This document shows positions 51,104-59,074 of a stretch of 64,000 nt of DNA, one piece after another. Position numbers and translations under genes: made by a program. The number at the start of each line of letters is the position of its first letter. Position 1 is the first letter of the stretch. This DNA comes from Rhodococcus_F sp040656415. Lineage in GTDB: Bacteria; Actinomycetota; Actinomycetes; Mycobacteriales; Mycobacteriaceae. A model generated the notes under the pieces. That model saw only the letters and a program-made list of their open reading frames with translations. It was not told the origin of the DNA and did not search any database. Location of the stretch: the NCBI RefSeq assembly GCF_040656415.1, contig NZ_JBFAMC010000001.1, positions 248,001 to 312,000 of the forward strand, given 5' to 3'.

Positions 51104-51325
51104 ATGAGTGAGCACGTCTACAGGGTTGTCGAGATCGTCGGTTCGTCGACCGAGAGTACCGATGCCGCCATCAGGAACGCGATCGGGCGCGCAAACGAAA
51201 CCTTGCGCAACCTCGAGTGGTTCGAGATCGTCAGCACTCGTGGCCACATCGAGAATGGTGCCGTCGCGCACTACCAGGTGACGGTCAAGATCGGATTCCG
51301 TGTCGAGCCCGGCGATGCCGTCTGA
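51104..51325 (+). CDS. dodecin
   Basis: The 73-residue protein is a typical dodecin, a dodecameric flavin/CoA-binding storage protein: VYRVVEIVGSSTESTDAAIRNA at the start, the flavin-stacking Trp in RNLEWFEIVSTRG, and VAHYQVTVKIGFRVE at the end. The ATG at 51104 follows a GAGGAAG SD. It buffers free flavin in the cytosol. It lies just upstream of a flavoprotein reductase gene but with a 246-bp gap. Confidence 0.93.
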   Translation: MSEHVYRVVEIVGSSTESTDAAIRNAIGRANETLRNLEWFEIVSTRGHIENGAVAHYQVTVKIGFRVEPGDAV

Positions 51326-51387
51326 ATTGACGCTCAGTGTTACAAGCGGGCCCAGCCCAAGCAGTTTTCGACCCGAAAGAGGTCATT

Positions 51388-51423
51388 GTGGAAGGGATCA
51401 TCGAAAGTCGATCCCATATCCAC
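51388..51423. terminator. hairpin downstream of dodecin
   Basis: GTGGA (51388-51392) pairs with TCCAC (51419-51423) and GGGATC (51394-51399) with GATCCC (51410-51415), with small bulges. It lies in the 246-bp dodecin-fprB spacer and is probably a terminator; no other feature except the KstR-type site is seen in that spacer. Confidence 0.5.
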
Positions 51424-51503
51424 TGTGGTGACCGAGGTGACTTCGCAGCAGTCGCGTGAACTCGTCTCGAAGCGGGCGGGCCGGTCTGGCTCTCGACCGA
51501 AAC

Positions 51504-51517
51504 TGGAACACGTTATA
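51504..51517. promoter_or_regulatory. KstR-type operator upstream of the fprB-like gene
   Basis: TGGAACACGTTATA fits TNNAACNNGTTNNA at all fixed positions and overlaps a TATAGT -10-like hexamer (51514-51519). It lies 54 bp upstream of the GTG at 51572. KstR control is inferred from the motif. Confidence 0.5.
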
Positions 51518-51571
51518 GTCTGTTTTCACGTTTTGGATGCCGGAGTTCGCGCATCCGGGTAGGGGAGAACC

Positions 51572-53251
51572 GTGACTTATGTGATCACGCAGCCGTGCTG
51601 CAGCGACGCCTCATGCGTAGATGTCTGCCCGGTCAACTGCATCCATCCCACTCCGGAGGAAGAGACCTTCGCGACAGCGGAGATGCTTTACATCGACCCG
51701 GACACTTGCATCGACTGCGGTGCCTGCGTTGACGAATGCCCGGTGGACGCGATCTACGCCGAGAATGAACTCCCGGATATCGACGAGCCGTATCTCGACA
51801 TCAACGCCCAGTACTACAGCAAGTACCCCATCGGACCCGACTGGCCCGAACCGCTGAAGTTCCCGGTGATCGACGAGGCATTGGGAACGCTCCGTGTCGC
51901 CGTCGTCGGATCCGGTCCGGCTGCGTGTTACGCCGCGATGGAACTGACTGCAAAGCCACGCGTCGAGGTAGACATCTTCGACCGCCTACCCACCCCGTAC
52001 GGCCTGGTCCGGGCGGGGGTCGCACCTGACCACCAGAGCACCAAGGGGGTCACCGGGCTTTTCCGTTCGGCCATCGGCAAGCGCACCGTGCACTGCCACT
52101 TCAATGTCGACGTGGGTCGGGACATCAGCCATCAGGAGTTGCTCCAGCACCATCACGCCGTGATCTACGCGGTCGGCGCGTCAGGCGACCGCAGGTTGGG
52201 GGTTCCCGGGGAGGATCTGACCGGAAGCCACGCCGCCACCGAGTTCGTAGCCTGGTACAACGGTCACCCCGACTACGCCGACCACACGTTCGATCTGTCG
52301 GGTGAGAGGGTCGTAGTCGTCGGCAATGGGAATGTGGCACTCGATGTGGCCCGCATCCTCGTCACCGATCCCGAAGACCTGGCCAAAACAGACATCGCCG
52401 ATTACGCGCTCGAGGCCTTGCGGGCAAGCAATGTCCGTGAGGTCGTGATCCTGGGGCGTCGGGGCCCGGCCCAGGCCGCCTACACGCACCCCGAACTTCT
52501 GGGCCTCGACCGCATTCCGAACGTCGACATCGTCGTCGACCCGGACGAAGCGGCTCTCGATCCCGCCAGTCGTGCGTTCATCGACGGAGACGAGTCGGAG
52601 CCGTGGCAGCGCAGCAAGGTGACCCTGATCGAGGAGATCGCCAAGCGCCCAGTCGATCCGTCGAAGAAGCGGATAGTGTTGCAGTTCCTGACCTCGCCCG
52701 TCGAGATTCTGGGCACCGACTCCGTCGAAGGTGTGCGAATCGTCGAGAATGAGATCGTCGAGGGGCCGAACGGCACGTTGGGTGCGGCCCCGACTGAAAC
52801 AACCTCGACGCTGACCACGAATTTGGTGCTGCGGTCGATCGGCTACCGCGGCCAACCGGTGCCCGGAATCCCCTTCGACGACCGCCGCGGCGTCATCCCC
52901 AACGAGAACGGCAGGGTGATCGACCCGGACACCGGAGCACCACTGCCCGGCGTGTACGTGGCCGGCTGGATCAAGCGTGGGCCGACTGGAGTGATCGGCA
53001 CCAACAAATACTGCTCCGCGGAGACCGTGAGAATGCTGATCGACGATTTCTCGGCGGGAAGGCTGGGCGAGCCCGCTGATCACGACTCCTTCGACCGATT
53101 GCTTGCAGACCGGGCGCCCGCTGCCATCGACTACCAGGGCTGGCAGCGTATAGACAAAGCCGAGGGTGCCGCAGGTAGGTCGGCCGGACGGCCTCGGACC
53201 AAGTTGACCGACGTCGAAAGCATGTTAGCCGCGGCTCGCGCGGATTCCTGA
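51572..53251 (+). CDS. fprB: ferredoxin-fused ferredoxin/adrenodoxin NADP+ reductase (FprB-like)
   Basis: The 559-residue protein joins an N-terminal two-cluster ferredoxin domain (about 1-75, CCSDASCVDVCPVNCIHP and CIDCGACVDECPVDAIY) to an adrenodoxin-reductase-like FAD/NADP domain. FAD motif: VAVVGSGPAACYAA; NADP motif: VVVVGNGNVALDVARIL; C-terminal FAD contact GVYVAGWIKRGPTGVIGTNK. It moves electrons between NADPH and ferredoxins that feed P450s or Rieske oxygenases; Mtb FprB has the same fusion. The GTG start follows GGGGAGAA. The KstR-type site upstream would fit supply of electrons for sterol oxygenases. Confidence 0.92.
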   Translation: MTYVITQPCCSDASCVDVCPVNCIHPTPEEETFATAEMLYIDPDTCIDCGACVDECPVDAIYAENELPDIDEPYLDINAQYYSKYPIGPDWPEPLKFPVIDEALGTLRVAVVGSGPAACYAAMELTAKPRVEVDIFDRLPTPYGLVRAGVAPDHQSTKGVTGLFRSAIGKRTVHCHFNVDVGRDISHQELLQHHHAVIYAVGASGDRRLGVPGEDLTGSHAATEFVAWYNGHPDYADHTFDLSGERVVVVGNGNVALDVARILVTDPEDLAKTDIADYALEALRASNVREVVILGRRGPAQAAYTHPELLGLDRIPNVDIVVDPDEAALDPASRAFIDGDESEPWQRSKVTLIEEIAKRPVDPSKKRIVLQFLTSPVEILGTDSVEGVRIVENEIVEGPNGTLGAAPTETTSTLTTNLVLRSIGYRGQPVPGIPFDDRRGVIPNENGRVIDPDTGAPLPGVYVAGWIKRGPTGVIGTNKYCSAETVRMLIDDFSAGRLGEPADHDSFDRLLADRAPAAIDYQGWQRIDKAEGAAGRSAGRPRTKLTDVESMLAAARADS

Positions 53252-53379
53252 GGCCGCGCGGGGCGAAGCAGCTGCGGTCGGACTTCCGCTGTCAGCCGAT
53301 GTGTGTTTTATTGGTCAATGCGCTTGGGGGGTCCGTCGGGGATGCGCGTAGATACTTCGTCGAACGAGAGTGGTCATGG

Positions 53380-54279
53380 ATGGGCATGTCAGAAATGGGT
53401 AGTTCCAGGACGAGGCGCTGGTCTTCCCGTGTCGCAGTCGCTGTGGCTGGGGCATTGATCTCCGCAACTGCACTGGCAGGGGTCGGAAATACCGAACCGT
53501 TGTTTCCTGGTGGACCGGAAATCCCTGGTTTTCCAGGGCTTTTCGGCTCAGTAGAACCGCCGCTTCCCGAACCGGCGAACTTCTCGGCCCCATCGATCGA
53601 TCCCAGTTCCGGTGAAGTCGTCGGCGTCGCGCAGCCGGTGATCATCCGTTTCAACGAGGCGATCGATGACCGTGCCGCCGCCGAGCGAGCCATCAAGGTC
53701 ACCACCAGCCAGCCTGTCGAGGGCGGCTTCTACTGGATCAACGACAGCCAGGTGCGCTGGAAGCCCACCGAGTTCTGGCCCGCGCATACCCAAGTCACAG
53801 TCGATGCCGGCGATTCGCAGTCCACGTTCGACATCGGTGACGCGTTCGTCGCAACCGCGGACGACAACACAAAGCAGATCAGCATCTCTGTCAATGGCGA
53901 GGTCGTCAAGACCATGCCGACGTCGATGGGCAAGCCCGGATACGAAACGCCGAATGGCACGTACATCATCGGCGAGAGGGTGCGTGAGATGTACATGGAC
54001 TCGTCCACCTATGGTGTGCCGATCGACTCTCCGGAGGGCTACCGAACCTACGTCGAGTACGCCACCCGGATGTCCTACAGCGGAATCTTCGTCCATGCCG
54101 CCCCGTGGTCTGTGAATCAGCAGGGCCATAGCAACGTCAGCCACGGCTGCCTCAACGTCAGCACCGAGGACGGCAAGTGGTTCTACGAAAATTCGAAGAA
54201 GGGCGACGCAGTGATCGTGCGGAACACCGCCGGGGGCACTCTGAGCGGTTCGGACGGGCTGGGCGACTGGAACCGCTGA
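53380..54279 (+). CDS. L,D-transpeptidase (Ldt) with Ig-like domain
   Basis: From the ATG at 53380 the protein is 299 residues. It has a basic start, a signal/membrane segment (VAVAVAGALISATALAGV), a Pro/Gly-rich linker, an Ig-like domain (about 70-155, with VVGVAQPVIIRFNEAI and VRWKPTEFWPAHTQV) and a YkuD catalytic domain with the motif SHGCLNVS, whose Cys is the nucleophile, and upstream SGIFVHAAPW. It makes 3-3 crosslinks in peptidoglycan outside the membrane, as LdtMt proteins do. Other in-frame ATGs (53386, 53395) or a longer start (53299) are possible. Confidence 0.9.
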   Translation: MGMSEMGSSRTRRWSSRVAVAVAGALISATALAGVGNTEPLFPGGPEIPGFPGLFGSVEPPLPEPANFSAPSIDPSSGEVVGVAQPVIIRFNEAIDDRAAAERAIKVTTSQPVEGGFYWINDSQVRWKPTEFWPAHTQVTVDAGDSQSTFDIGDAFVATADDNTKQISISVNGEVVKTMPTSMGKPGYETPNGTYIIGERVREMYMDSSTYGVPIDSPEGYRTYVEYATRMSYSGIFVHAAPWSVNQQGHSNVSHGCLNVSTEDGKWFYENSKKGDAVIVRNTAGGTLSGSDGLGDWNR

Positions 54280-54452
54280 GTCCCCGCTGATCCGACCCAA
54301 TCTGGTTCTGCGCGTGGGAGTTTACCGTCCGCAGAATGCAATGTTCGACAACGCGCTCGTGCCCATCGCGCGGCCGTCACCGCGGGGAAGCGGTTGCACC
54401 TGCAGCCCAAATCGGTTGAGGTGTACTTCTTCTCCGCGGTGAGGTTGAGCTC

Positions 54453-54469
54453 AGAGGCAGGTAGCCTCT
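54453..54469. terminator. hairpin at the 3' end of the M13 peptidase gene
   Basis: AGAGGC (54453-54458) and GCCTCT (54464-54469) form a 6-bp stem around AGGTA, overlapping the minus-strand stop region. It may end the peptidase transcript. The rest of the 188-bp convergent spacer shows only a weak ACCGC/GCGGT stem. Confidence 0.4.
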
Positions 54470-56417
54470 ACCAGATCTTGACGCGTTGCGCCGGGTCGAG
54501 GTAGAGCGTGTCACCGGGCTGGACGTCGAATGCCTCGTGGAAGATGTCGAGATTGCGGACGACCCCGTTACACCGGAACTCCGGCGGCGAGTGCGGGTCG
54601 ACGGCAAGGCGACGGAGTGCCTCGGCGTCACGGGCTTTGGTACGCCACACCTGCGCCCAGCCGAAGAACACGCGCTGCAGCCCGGTCAGGCCGTCGAGGA
54701 CCGGCGGTTCGCTTCCCTCGGTTGCGATCTGATAGGCGACGATCGCGATGGAGAGCCCACCGAGATCGCCGATGTTCTCGCCGATGGTGAACTCGCCGTT
54801 GACGCTGTGACCGGGGAGTGCCTTCGGCTCGAACTGGTCGTACTGCTCGATCAATGCCTTGGTGCGCTTGCCGAACTCGTTGCGGTCGTCGTCAGTCCAC
54901 CAGTCGATCATGTTGCCATCGCCGTCGTACTTGGCACCCTGGTCGTCGAATCCGTGGCCGATCTCATGGCCGATGACGGCACCGATCCCGCCGTAGTTGG
55001 CCGCGTCGTCCGCGTTTGCGTCGAAGAACGGGGGCTGGAGGATTGCGGCCGGGAAGACGATCTCGTTCATCCCCGGGTTGTAATACGCGTTGACCGTCTG
55101 CGGTGTCATGAACCATTCGTCGCGGTCGACCGGGCCCCCGAGTTTCGCGAGCTCGTAGTCGTACTCCGCCGCATAACCTCTGCGGTAGTTGCCGACCAGA
55201 TCGTCGCGGGAGATGGTTACGGCCGAATAGTCACGCCACTTGTCCGGGTAGCCGATCTTGGGCCTGAACTTGTCCAGTTTGCGCAGCGCGGCCTGCCGAG
55301 TCTCCGGGCTCATCCAGTCGAGATCGGTGATGTTGCGGCGGTACGCCGTCTGCAGATTGGCTACGAGTTCCTGCATCCGGGCTTTCGATTCGGCTGGAAA
55401 GTGGCGGTCGACGTACAGCTTGCCCACGGCCTCACCGAGGAGGTCCTGTACCAGCGAAACGCCGCGCTTCCAGCGCTCGCGGATCTTCTCGGCGCCTGTC
55501 AGTGTCTTGCCGAAGAACTCGAAGTTCTCGTCTACAAGTGACTGCGTCAGATAGGGGGCACGGGAACGGATGACGTTCCACGTCGCCCAACCCTTCCAGT
55601 CCTCGAGATCCTCCGACGTCCACAGCTCGGTGAATGCTGTCAAGAAGTCTGGTTGGCCGACGACGATCTCTGCGAACTTGTCCGGGGTACCTCCGAGTGC
55701 GTCGATCCACGCGGCCCAGTCCAAGCCGACGGGCAGTTCGTCGAGGGTGACGAGGTTGTAGGAGAGTTCGGCGTCACGACGCTTCACCACGTCCCAGTGC
55801 CCCGCCGCGATCTTGGTTTCGAGCTCGAAGACGCGCTGGGCGTCGTATTCGACATCGGCGAGTGCGAACATCCTCGCGATGTGCGCCACGTACGCCTTCC
55901 GGATCTCGGCGTGCTCGTCCAGACGGTAGTACGCCTCGTCAGGCAATCCCAAGCCTGACTGGCTGAAGTGCACCAGATAGCGCTCAGAGTTCTTGGCATC
56001 CGTGTCTACGTAGTGACCCACCGCGCCGCTGACGCCCGTACGTTGCAACCGGCCCAGCACGGTGGCGAGGGCGGACAAGTCGGCAGCTTTGGCGACGGCG
56101 GCGAGCTCGTCGGCGATGGGCGTCAGGCCGGCGGACTCCACGGCGTCGGCGTCCATGAAGCTGCCGTACAGGTCACCGATTCGTTGTGAGTCGGTGCCTA
56201 CCGAGGCGGCCGACTCTGCCGCCTCCTCGATGATCGTCCGGACGTCAACCTCGGCTTTGTCGTACAGGGCGCGGAATGCGCCGTCGATGGCACGGTCCGC
56301 TGGAATCTCGTACTTGTCGATCCACCCACCGTTGACATGGACGAAGAGATCATCCTGGACGCGGGTGCCAGGGTCGAGGTGTGTGAGGTCGATGCCGGAG
56401 CGCTGAGCGGTGGTCAT
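54468..56417 (-). CDS. M13-family zinc metallopeptidase (neprilysin/PepO-like)
   Basis: The 649-residue protein has the M13 layout: a large N-terminal helical domain beginning DDLFVHVNGGWIDKYEIPADR, and a C-terminal catalytic domain with NAYYNPGMNEIVFPAAILQPPFF, the zinc motif GHEIGHGFDDQG and the third ligand ENIGDLGG. The end CNGVVRNLDIFHEAFDVQPGD is family-typical. Like mycobacterial Zmp1 it lacks a signal peptide or membrane anchor, so export is unclear. It cleaves peptides of limited size. The ATG at 56417 (MTTAQRSGIDL) is preferred over an upstream in-frame start at 56483. Confidence 0.93.
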   Translation of the reverse strand: MTTAQRSGIDLTHLDPGTRVQDDLFVHVNGGWIDKYEIPADRAIDGAFRALYDKAEVDVRTIIEEAAESAASVGTDSQRIGDLYGSFMDADAVESAGLTPIADELAAVAKAADLSALATVLGRLQRTGVSGAVGHYVDTDAKNSERYLVHFSQSGLGLPDEAYYRLDEHAEIRKAYVAHIARMFALADVEYDAQRVFELETKIAAGHWDVVKRRDAELSYNLVTLDELPVGLDWAAWIDALGGTPDKFAEIVVGQPDFLTAFTELWTSEDLEDWKGWATWNVIRSRAPYLTQSLVDENFEFFGKTLTGAEKIRERWKRGVSLVQDLLGEAVGKLYVDRHFPAESKARMQELVANLQTAYRRNITDLDWMSPETRQAALRKLDKFRPKIGYPDKWRDYSAVTISRDDLVGNYRRGYAAEYDYELAKLGGPVDRDEWFMTPQTVNAYYNPGMNEIVFPAAILQPPFFDANADDAANYGGIGAVIGHEIGHGFDDQGAKYDGDGNMIDWWTDDDRNEFGKRTKALIEQYDQFEPKALPGHSVNGEFTIGENIGDLGGLSIAIVAYQIATEGSEPPVLDGLTGLQRVFFGWAQVWRTKARDAEALRRLAVDPHSPPEFRCNGVVRNLDIFHEAFDVQPGDTLYLDPAQRVKIW

Positions 56418-56479
56418 CCGTCCATCCTTACACTGTCCGTGGACCAGCGCTCCACCGTTGCGCAGAACTTGCCGCGAAC

Positions 56480-57244
56480 TCACCCACCGAGACGGGCGTG
56501 CATCTCCCAGACGAGGACTTCGGCGCCGGAATCGGATGAGATCTGCTGACCGCCGGAAGCGGTCGCACGGACCGCGTCACCCTCGTACAGCGTGCCGACG
56601 CCCTCCATCTCTGCGGTGCCCCTTGCGACGAAGACGTGGAGGAAGGGTGCTTCGGGTAGGTTCACCGGCTTGCCGGGGAAGATCCGTGCGACATGTAGGG
56701 CCGCGTATTTGTTGTTGATCCGAATCGCCGAATTATTTTGGTATTGAGGCATTCCCGAAGCAACGACCATCAGACCGCCCTTGAGAACCTCGTCTTCGAT
56801 CTCGAGTTGTTCGTAACTCGGGGTGAGACCGGCTTCGTCGGGTACCACCCACATCTGCACGAAGCGCACAGGTTCATGGTGCTGCTCACCGCCGAGACGC
56901 CAACTGTCGTTCTTCTCGGAATGCATGATGCCGCTGCCCGCGCTCATCCGTTGCGCAAGCCCGGGGTAGATGATGCCGGAGTGCCCGATCGAATCCTGAT
57001 GGACGAGCGAGCCTCGCAACACCCACGTGACGATCTCCATGTCTTTGTGCGGATGAGTCTCGAATCCCTGGCCCGCCAACACGGTGTCGTCGTTGTTCAC
57101 CAGGAGAAGTCCGTGGTGTGTGTTGTCCGGGTCATAGTGCCGGCCGAAGGAGAACGAGTGCTTGGAATCCAACCAGGAAACTCGAGTTTTGAGCCGATCA
57201 CCAGCACGGTGAACGTACACGTGAGGCGTGGTGATTGTCGGCAT
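56480..57244 (-). CDS. pirin-family protein
   Basis: The 254-residue bicupin has the pirin metal-binding pattern in the first cupin: GLLLVNNDDTV, FETHPHKDMEIVTWVLRG and QRMSAGSGIMHSEKN, which supply three His and one Glu. The C-terminal cupin is more degenerate. Pirins bind Fe and some oxidise quercetin; others act in transcription or redox control. The start at 57244 has a perfect AGGAGG SD. It lies just upstream of the M13 gene on the same strand, 63 bp apart, and may be cotranscribed. Confidence 0.9.
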   Translation of the reverse strand: MPTITTPHVYVHRAGDRLKTRVSWLDSKHSFSFGRHYDPDNTHHGLLLVNNDDTVLAGQGFETHPHKDMEIVTWVLRGSLVHQDSIGHSGIIYPGLAQRMSAGSGIMHSEKNDSWRLGGEQHHEPVRFVQMWVVPDEAGLTPSYEQLEIEDEVLKGGLMVVASGMPQYQNNSAIRINNKYAALHVARIFPGKPVNLPEAPFLHVFVARGTAEMEGVGTLYEGDAVRATASGGQQISSDSGAEVLVWEMHARLGG

Positions 57245-57398
57245 TTCGGTCCTCCTTCGGGTGGTTCCCGTCCAGACTACGAGGTACCGACGGTGCGTGT
57301 TCGAGTGGCGGTGTCGATTGGGCATCGAACTGGTAGCGCGGTCGCGACGATGTTGGTCGGCTCGCGACGGTGGCAATTCGTCGCTCGCGACGGTGGTG

Positions 57399-57418
57399 AT
57401 TTGTCCTGGCGGACAAAT
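57399..57418. promoter_or_regulatory. operator-like palindrome ATTTGTCC/GGACAAAT
   Basis: Perfect 8-bp arms around TGGC, 155 bp upstream of the pirin start and next to two 14-bp direct repeats. Size and symmetry fit a dimeric repressor site. Confidence 0.5.
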
Positions 57419-57557
57419 TGTGTTGCGGGTGCGATTTCGTAGGCTGAGAGTTCCAAAGATGCTGTTCGACAACAGTTTCAGACGAGACAGGGCCGTACTA
57501 TTTGTGGACCGGCCCTCCTTTTCTACCCGTTTGTACCGTCCTAGATCGTTTCCGCGG

Positions 57558-57577
57558 CGTACAGTTTGAACTGTACG
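57558..57577. promoter_or_regulatory. operator-like palindrome CGTACAGTT/AACTGTACG
   Basis: Perfect 9-bp arms around a TG spacer, 44 bp upstream of the GTG of the small gene at 57622. Resembles TetR-type operators; the regulator is unknown. Confidence 0.55.
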
Positions 57578-57621
57578 TATCAAAACGAAACGACACCGAT
57601 TGGCGGCACATCGAAAGGGGC

Positions 57622-57804
57622 GTGATCAGGACGAATCCAGATCGCTACGATGAGCAGCTCCCGGAGTATCGAAGAATCGCGGATCTCGTCGATGCAATGG
57701 AAGAACGTATCGCGGCCGAGCGGGAGGAAAAAGGGATCGCCGGCAACCGGGCGGATCGAGCCGCTGTGCAGCAGGTCGAGCCTGCAGATCAAGCGCCCGC
57801 CTAG
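57622..57804 (+). CDS. small acidic hypothetical protein
   Basis: The 60-residue product (RTNPDRYDEQLPEYRRIADL, then helix DAMEERIAAEREEKGI) is charged, mostly helical and has no signal or membrane segment. The GTG at 57622 follows GAAAGGGG at good spacing; the open frame upstream to 57502 would run through the palindrome at 57558-57577. Function unknown. A role under that operator is only positional inference. Confidence 0.5.
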   Translation: MIRTNPDRYDEQLPEYRRIADLVDAMEERIAAEREEKGIAGNRADRAAVQQVEPADQAPA

Positions 57805-57866
57805 CGCATCGGTCCTCCAGCTTCGACGTATTGGCACCGGGAGTGCGAGTTCAGTTGGTGCATAGG

Positions 57867-58049
57867 TCAGTTGACGAGATCACCGGCGGATCGCCGATGC
57901 CAATGCTTCCCGCTGCCTATGGCGCGACCCATCACGCCCAGTACCCTCATGACGAGGCCGATCACGAAAAGTACGATTCCGAGTGTCGTGAGGACCGAAA
58001 TTCCGGCAAGAAGGCCTATTACGAACGCGATGATTCCTAGGATGATCAC
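57867..58049 (-). CDS. small membrane protein (DUF6131-like)
   Basis: The 60-residue protein has two hydrophobic segments (IILGIIAFVIGLLAGI and GIVLFVIGLVMRVLG) and a basic tail GRAIGSGKHWHRRS. This matches the actinobacterial DUF6131 pattern. It is an inner-membrane protein of unknown role. It lies 33 bp downstream of another small membrane-protein gene on the same strand. Confidence 0.75.
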   Translation of the reverse strand: MIILGIIAFVIGLLAGISVLTTLGIVLFVIGLVMRVLGVMGRAIGSGKHWHRRSAGDLVN

Positions 58050-58082
58050 GGTGTTCTCTCATTTCGATCCGGCGGTGTGAAG

Positions 58083-58289
58083 CTACTGACTCGGTTGCGG
58101 CAGTGTGCATTCCACCTGAGGATTCACACCCATGTAGTTCAGCGGCCCGGCGAGGACGGTTACAGCGATTGTCGCAGCAGTGGAACAATCGGCCACCACT
58201 TCTTCGAAATACCCTCGCTGGAACACGGCAACGGCACCTATGATCAGCCAGGCCAGCACAACGATCGATACGAATCGCCCGATCTGCAT
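58083..58289 (-). CDS. small single-pass membrane/exported hypothetical protein
   Basis: The 68-residue protein starts at the ATG at 58289 with a good SD (GGGAGGTCG). An N-terminal hydrophobic segment (FVSIVVLAWLIIGAVAVFQ) is followed by a second mildly hydrophobic part with two cysteines (VVADCSTAA and QVECTLPQ) that could pair outside the membrane. Same strand as the DUF6131-like gene, so probably one operon. Family not recognised. Confidence 0.65.
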   Translation of the reverse strand: MQIGRFVSIVVLAWLIIGAVAVFQRGYFEEVVADCSTAATIAVTVLAGPLNYMGVNPQVECTLPQPSQ

Positions 58290-58304
58290 TGCGACCTCCC
58301 TGGG

Positions 58305-58330
58305 GTGCACCGCCGCGAGGGCCGGTGCAC
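58305..58330. promoter_or_regulatory. inverted repeat in a divergent promoter
   Basis: GTGCACC (58305-58311) and GGTGCAC (58324-58330) are perfect 7-bp arms with a 12-nt spacer between the small membrane-protein gene and the divergent hydrolase gene. Possible operator. Confidence 0.35.
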
Positions 58331-58384
58331 GTGTCCTAACTCAGGATACGCGGGAGCGTGGTGCATCGAAGCCGAGCGAGCAGC

Positions 58385-59035
58385 ATGGACGATATCGTGA
58401 ACCGCGTGAGCGAGTCGTTGAATCGAGACGGTGTGCGCGGACATCTCCATCGTCCGACGGCTGATGCGGTGGCGGGTCTGGTCCTGACGCACGGTGCTGG
58501 AAGTGATTGCAACACAAAGCTTCTAATGGAAATGGCCGAAGGATTCGCCGATCACGGGGTTGTCGTCCTGCGTTTCGACCTGCCGTTCCGGCAGGGCCGT
58601 GCGTCGGGTCCGCCACATCCGTCGAAGGCGGCGGAGGACCGCGACGGCATCGCTGCTGCGGTGGCTGTCATGCGTGAGTTGGTGACAGCGCCGGTCTGGG
58701 CGGGTGGGCACTCTTACGGTGGTAGACAGGCGTCGATGCTGGCCGCAGAACAGCCCGGACTTGTCGACGCTCTGCTGTTGCTGTCATACCCGCTGCATCC
58801 ACCGGCCAAGCCGGAAAAGCTTCGCATCGAGCACCTGCCGGAACTACGCACCCCATCCGTGCTGGTACATGGGTCGAAGGATCCGTTCGCCACCAGCGAC
58901 GAAATGCGGACGGCACTCGAATTGATTCCGGCAAAGACCACCCTCGTCGAACTGAGCGGCGCCCGTCACGATCTCTCGCCGGACAAGTTCCCGGTGGTCG
59001 AGCACGCGGTCAGTGCGATGCTAGAGCTTCTGTAG
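58385..59035 (+). CDS. alpha/beta hydrolase, dienelactone hydrolase/KANL3-Tex30 type
   Basis: The 216-residue enzyme has VLTHGAGSDCNTKLL (oxyanion region), the nucleophile elbow GGHSYGGRQASMLA, SYPLHPP, an acid in VHGSKDPFA and a His in SGARHDLSPDK. The compact form without a lid matches KANL3/Tex30-like hydrolases. Cytosolic; substrate unknown. The ATG at 58385 is the likely start, although an earlier in-frame GTG (58358) exists. Confidence 0.82.
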   Translation: MDDIVNRVSESLNRDGVRGHLHRPTADAVAGLVLTHGAGSDCNTKLLMEMAEGFADHGVVVLRFDLPFRQGRASGPPHPSKAAEDRDGIAAAVAVMRELVTAPVWAGGHSYGGRQASMLAAEQPGLVDALLLLSYPLHPPAKPEKLRIEHLPELRTPSVLVHGSKDPFATSDEMRTALELIPAKTTLVELSGARHDLSPDKFPVVEHAVSAMLELL

Positions 59036-59074
59036 GTGGCAGAACCGTCCGAGCGATGTGGGTATGTTCGGTGA

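Larger units (their letters stand above)
57245..57621. promoter_or_regulatory. 377-bp palindrome-rich spacer between pirin and a small gene
   Basis: No convincing gene is seen. It holds a 14-bp direct repeat GCTCGCGACGGTGG (57360-57373 and 57383-57396), the palindrome ATTTGTCC-TGGC-GGACAAAT (57399-57418) and the palindrome CGTACAGTT-TG-AACTGTACG (57558-57577). These look like operators for two regulators of the divergent genes. Confidence 0.5.
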
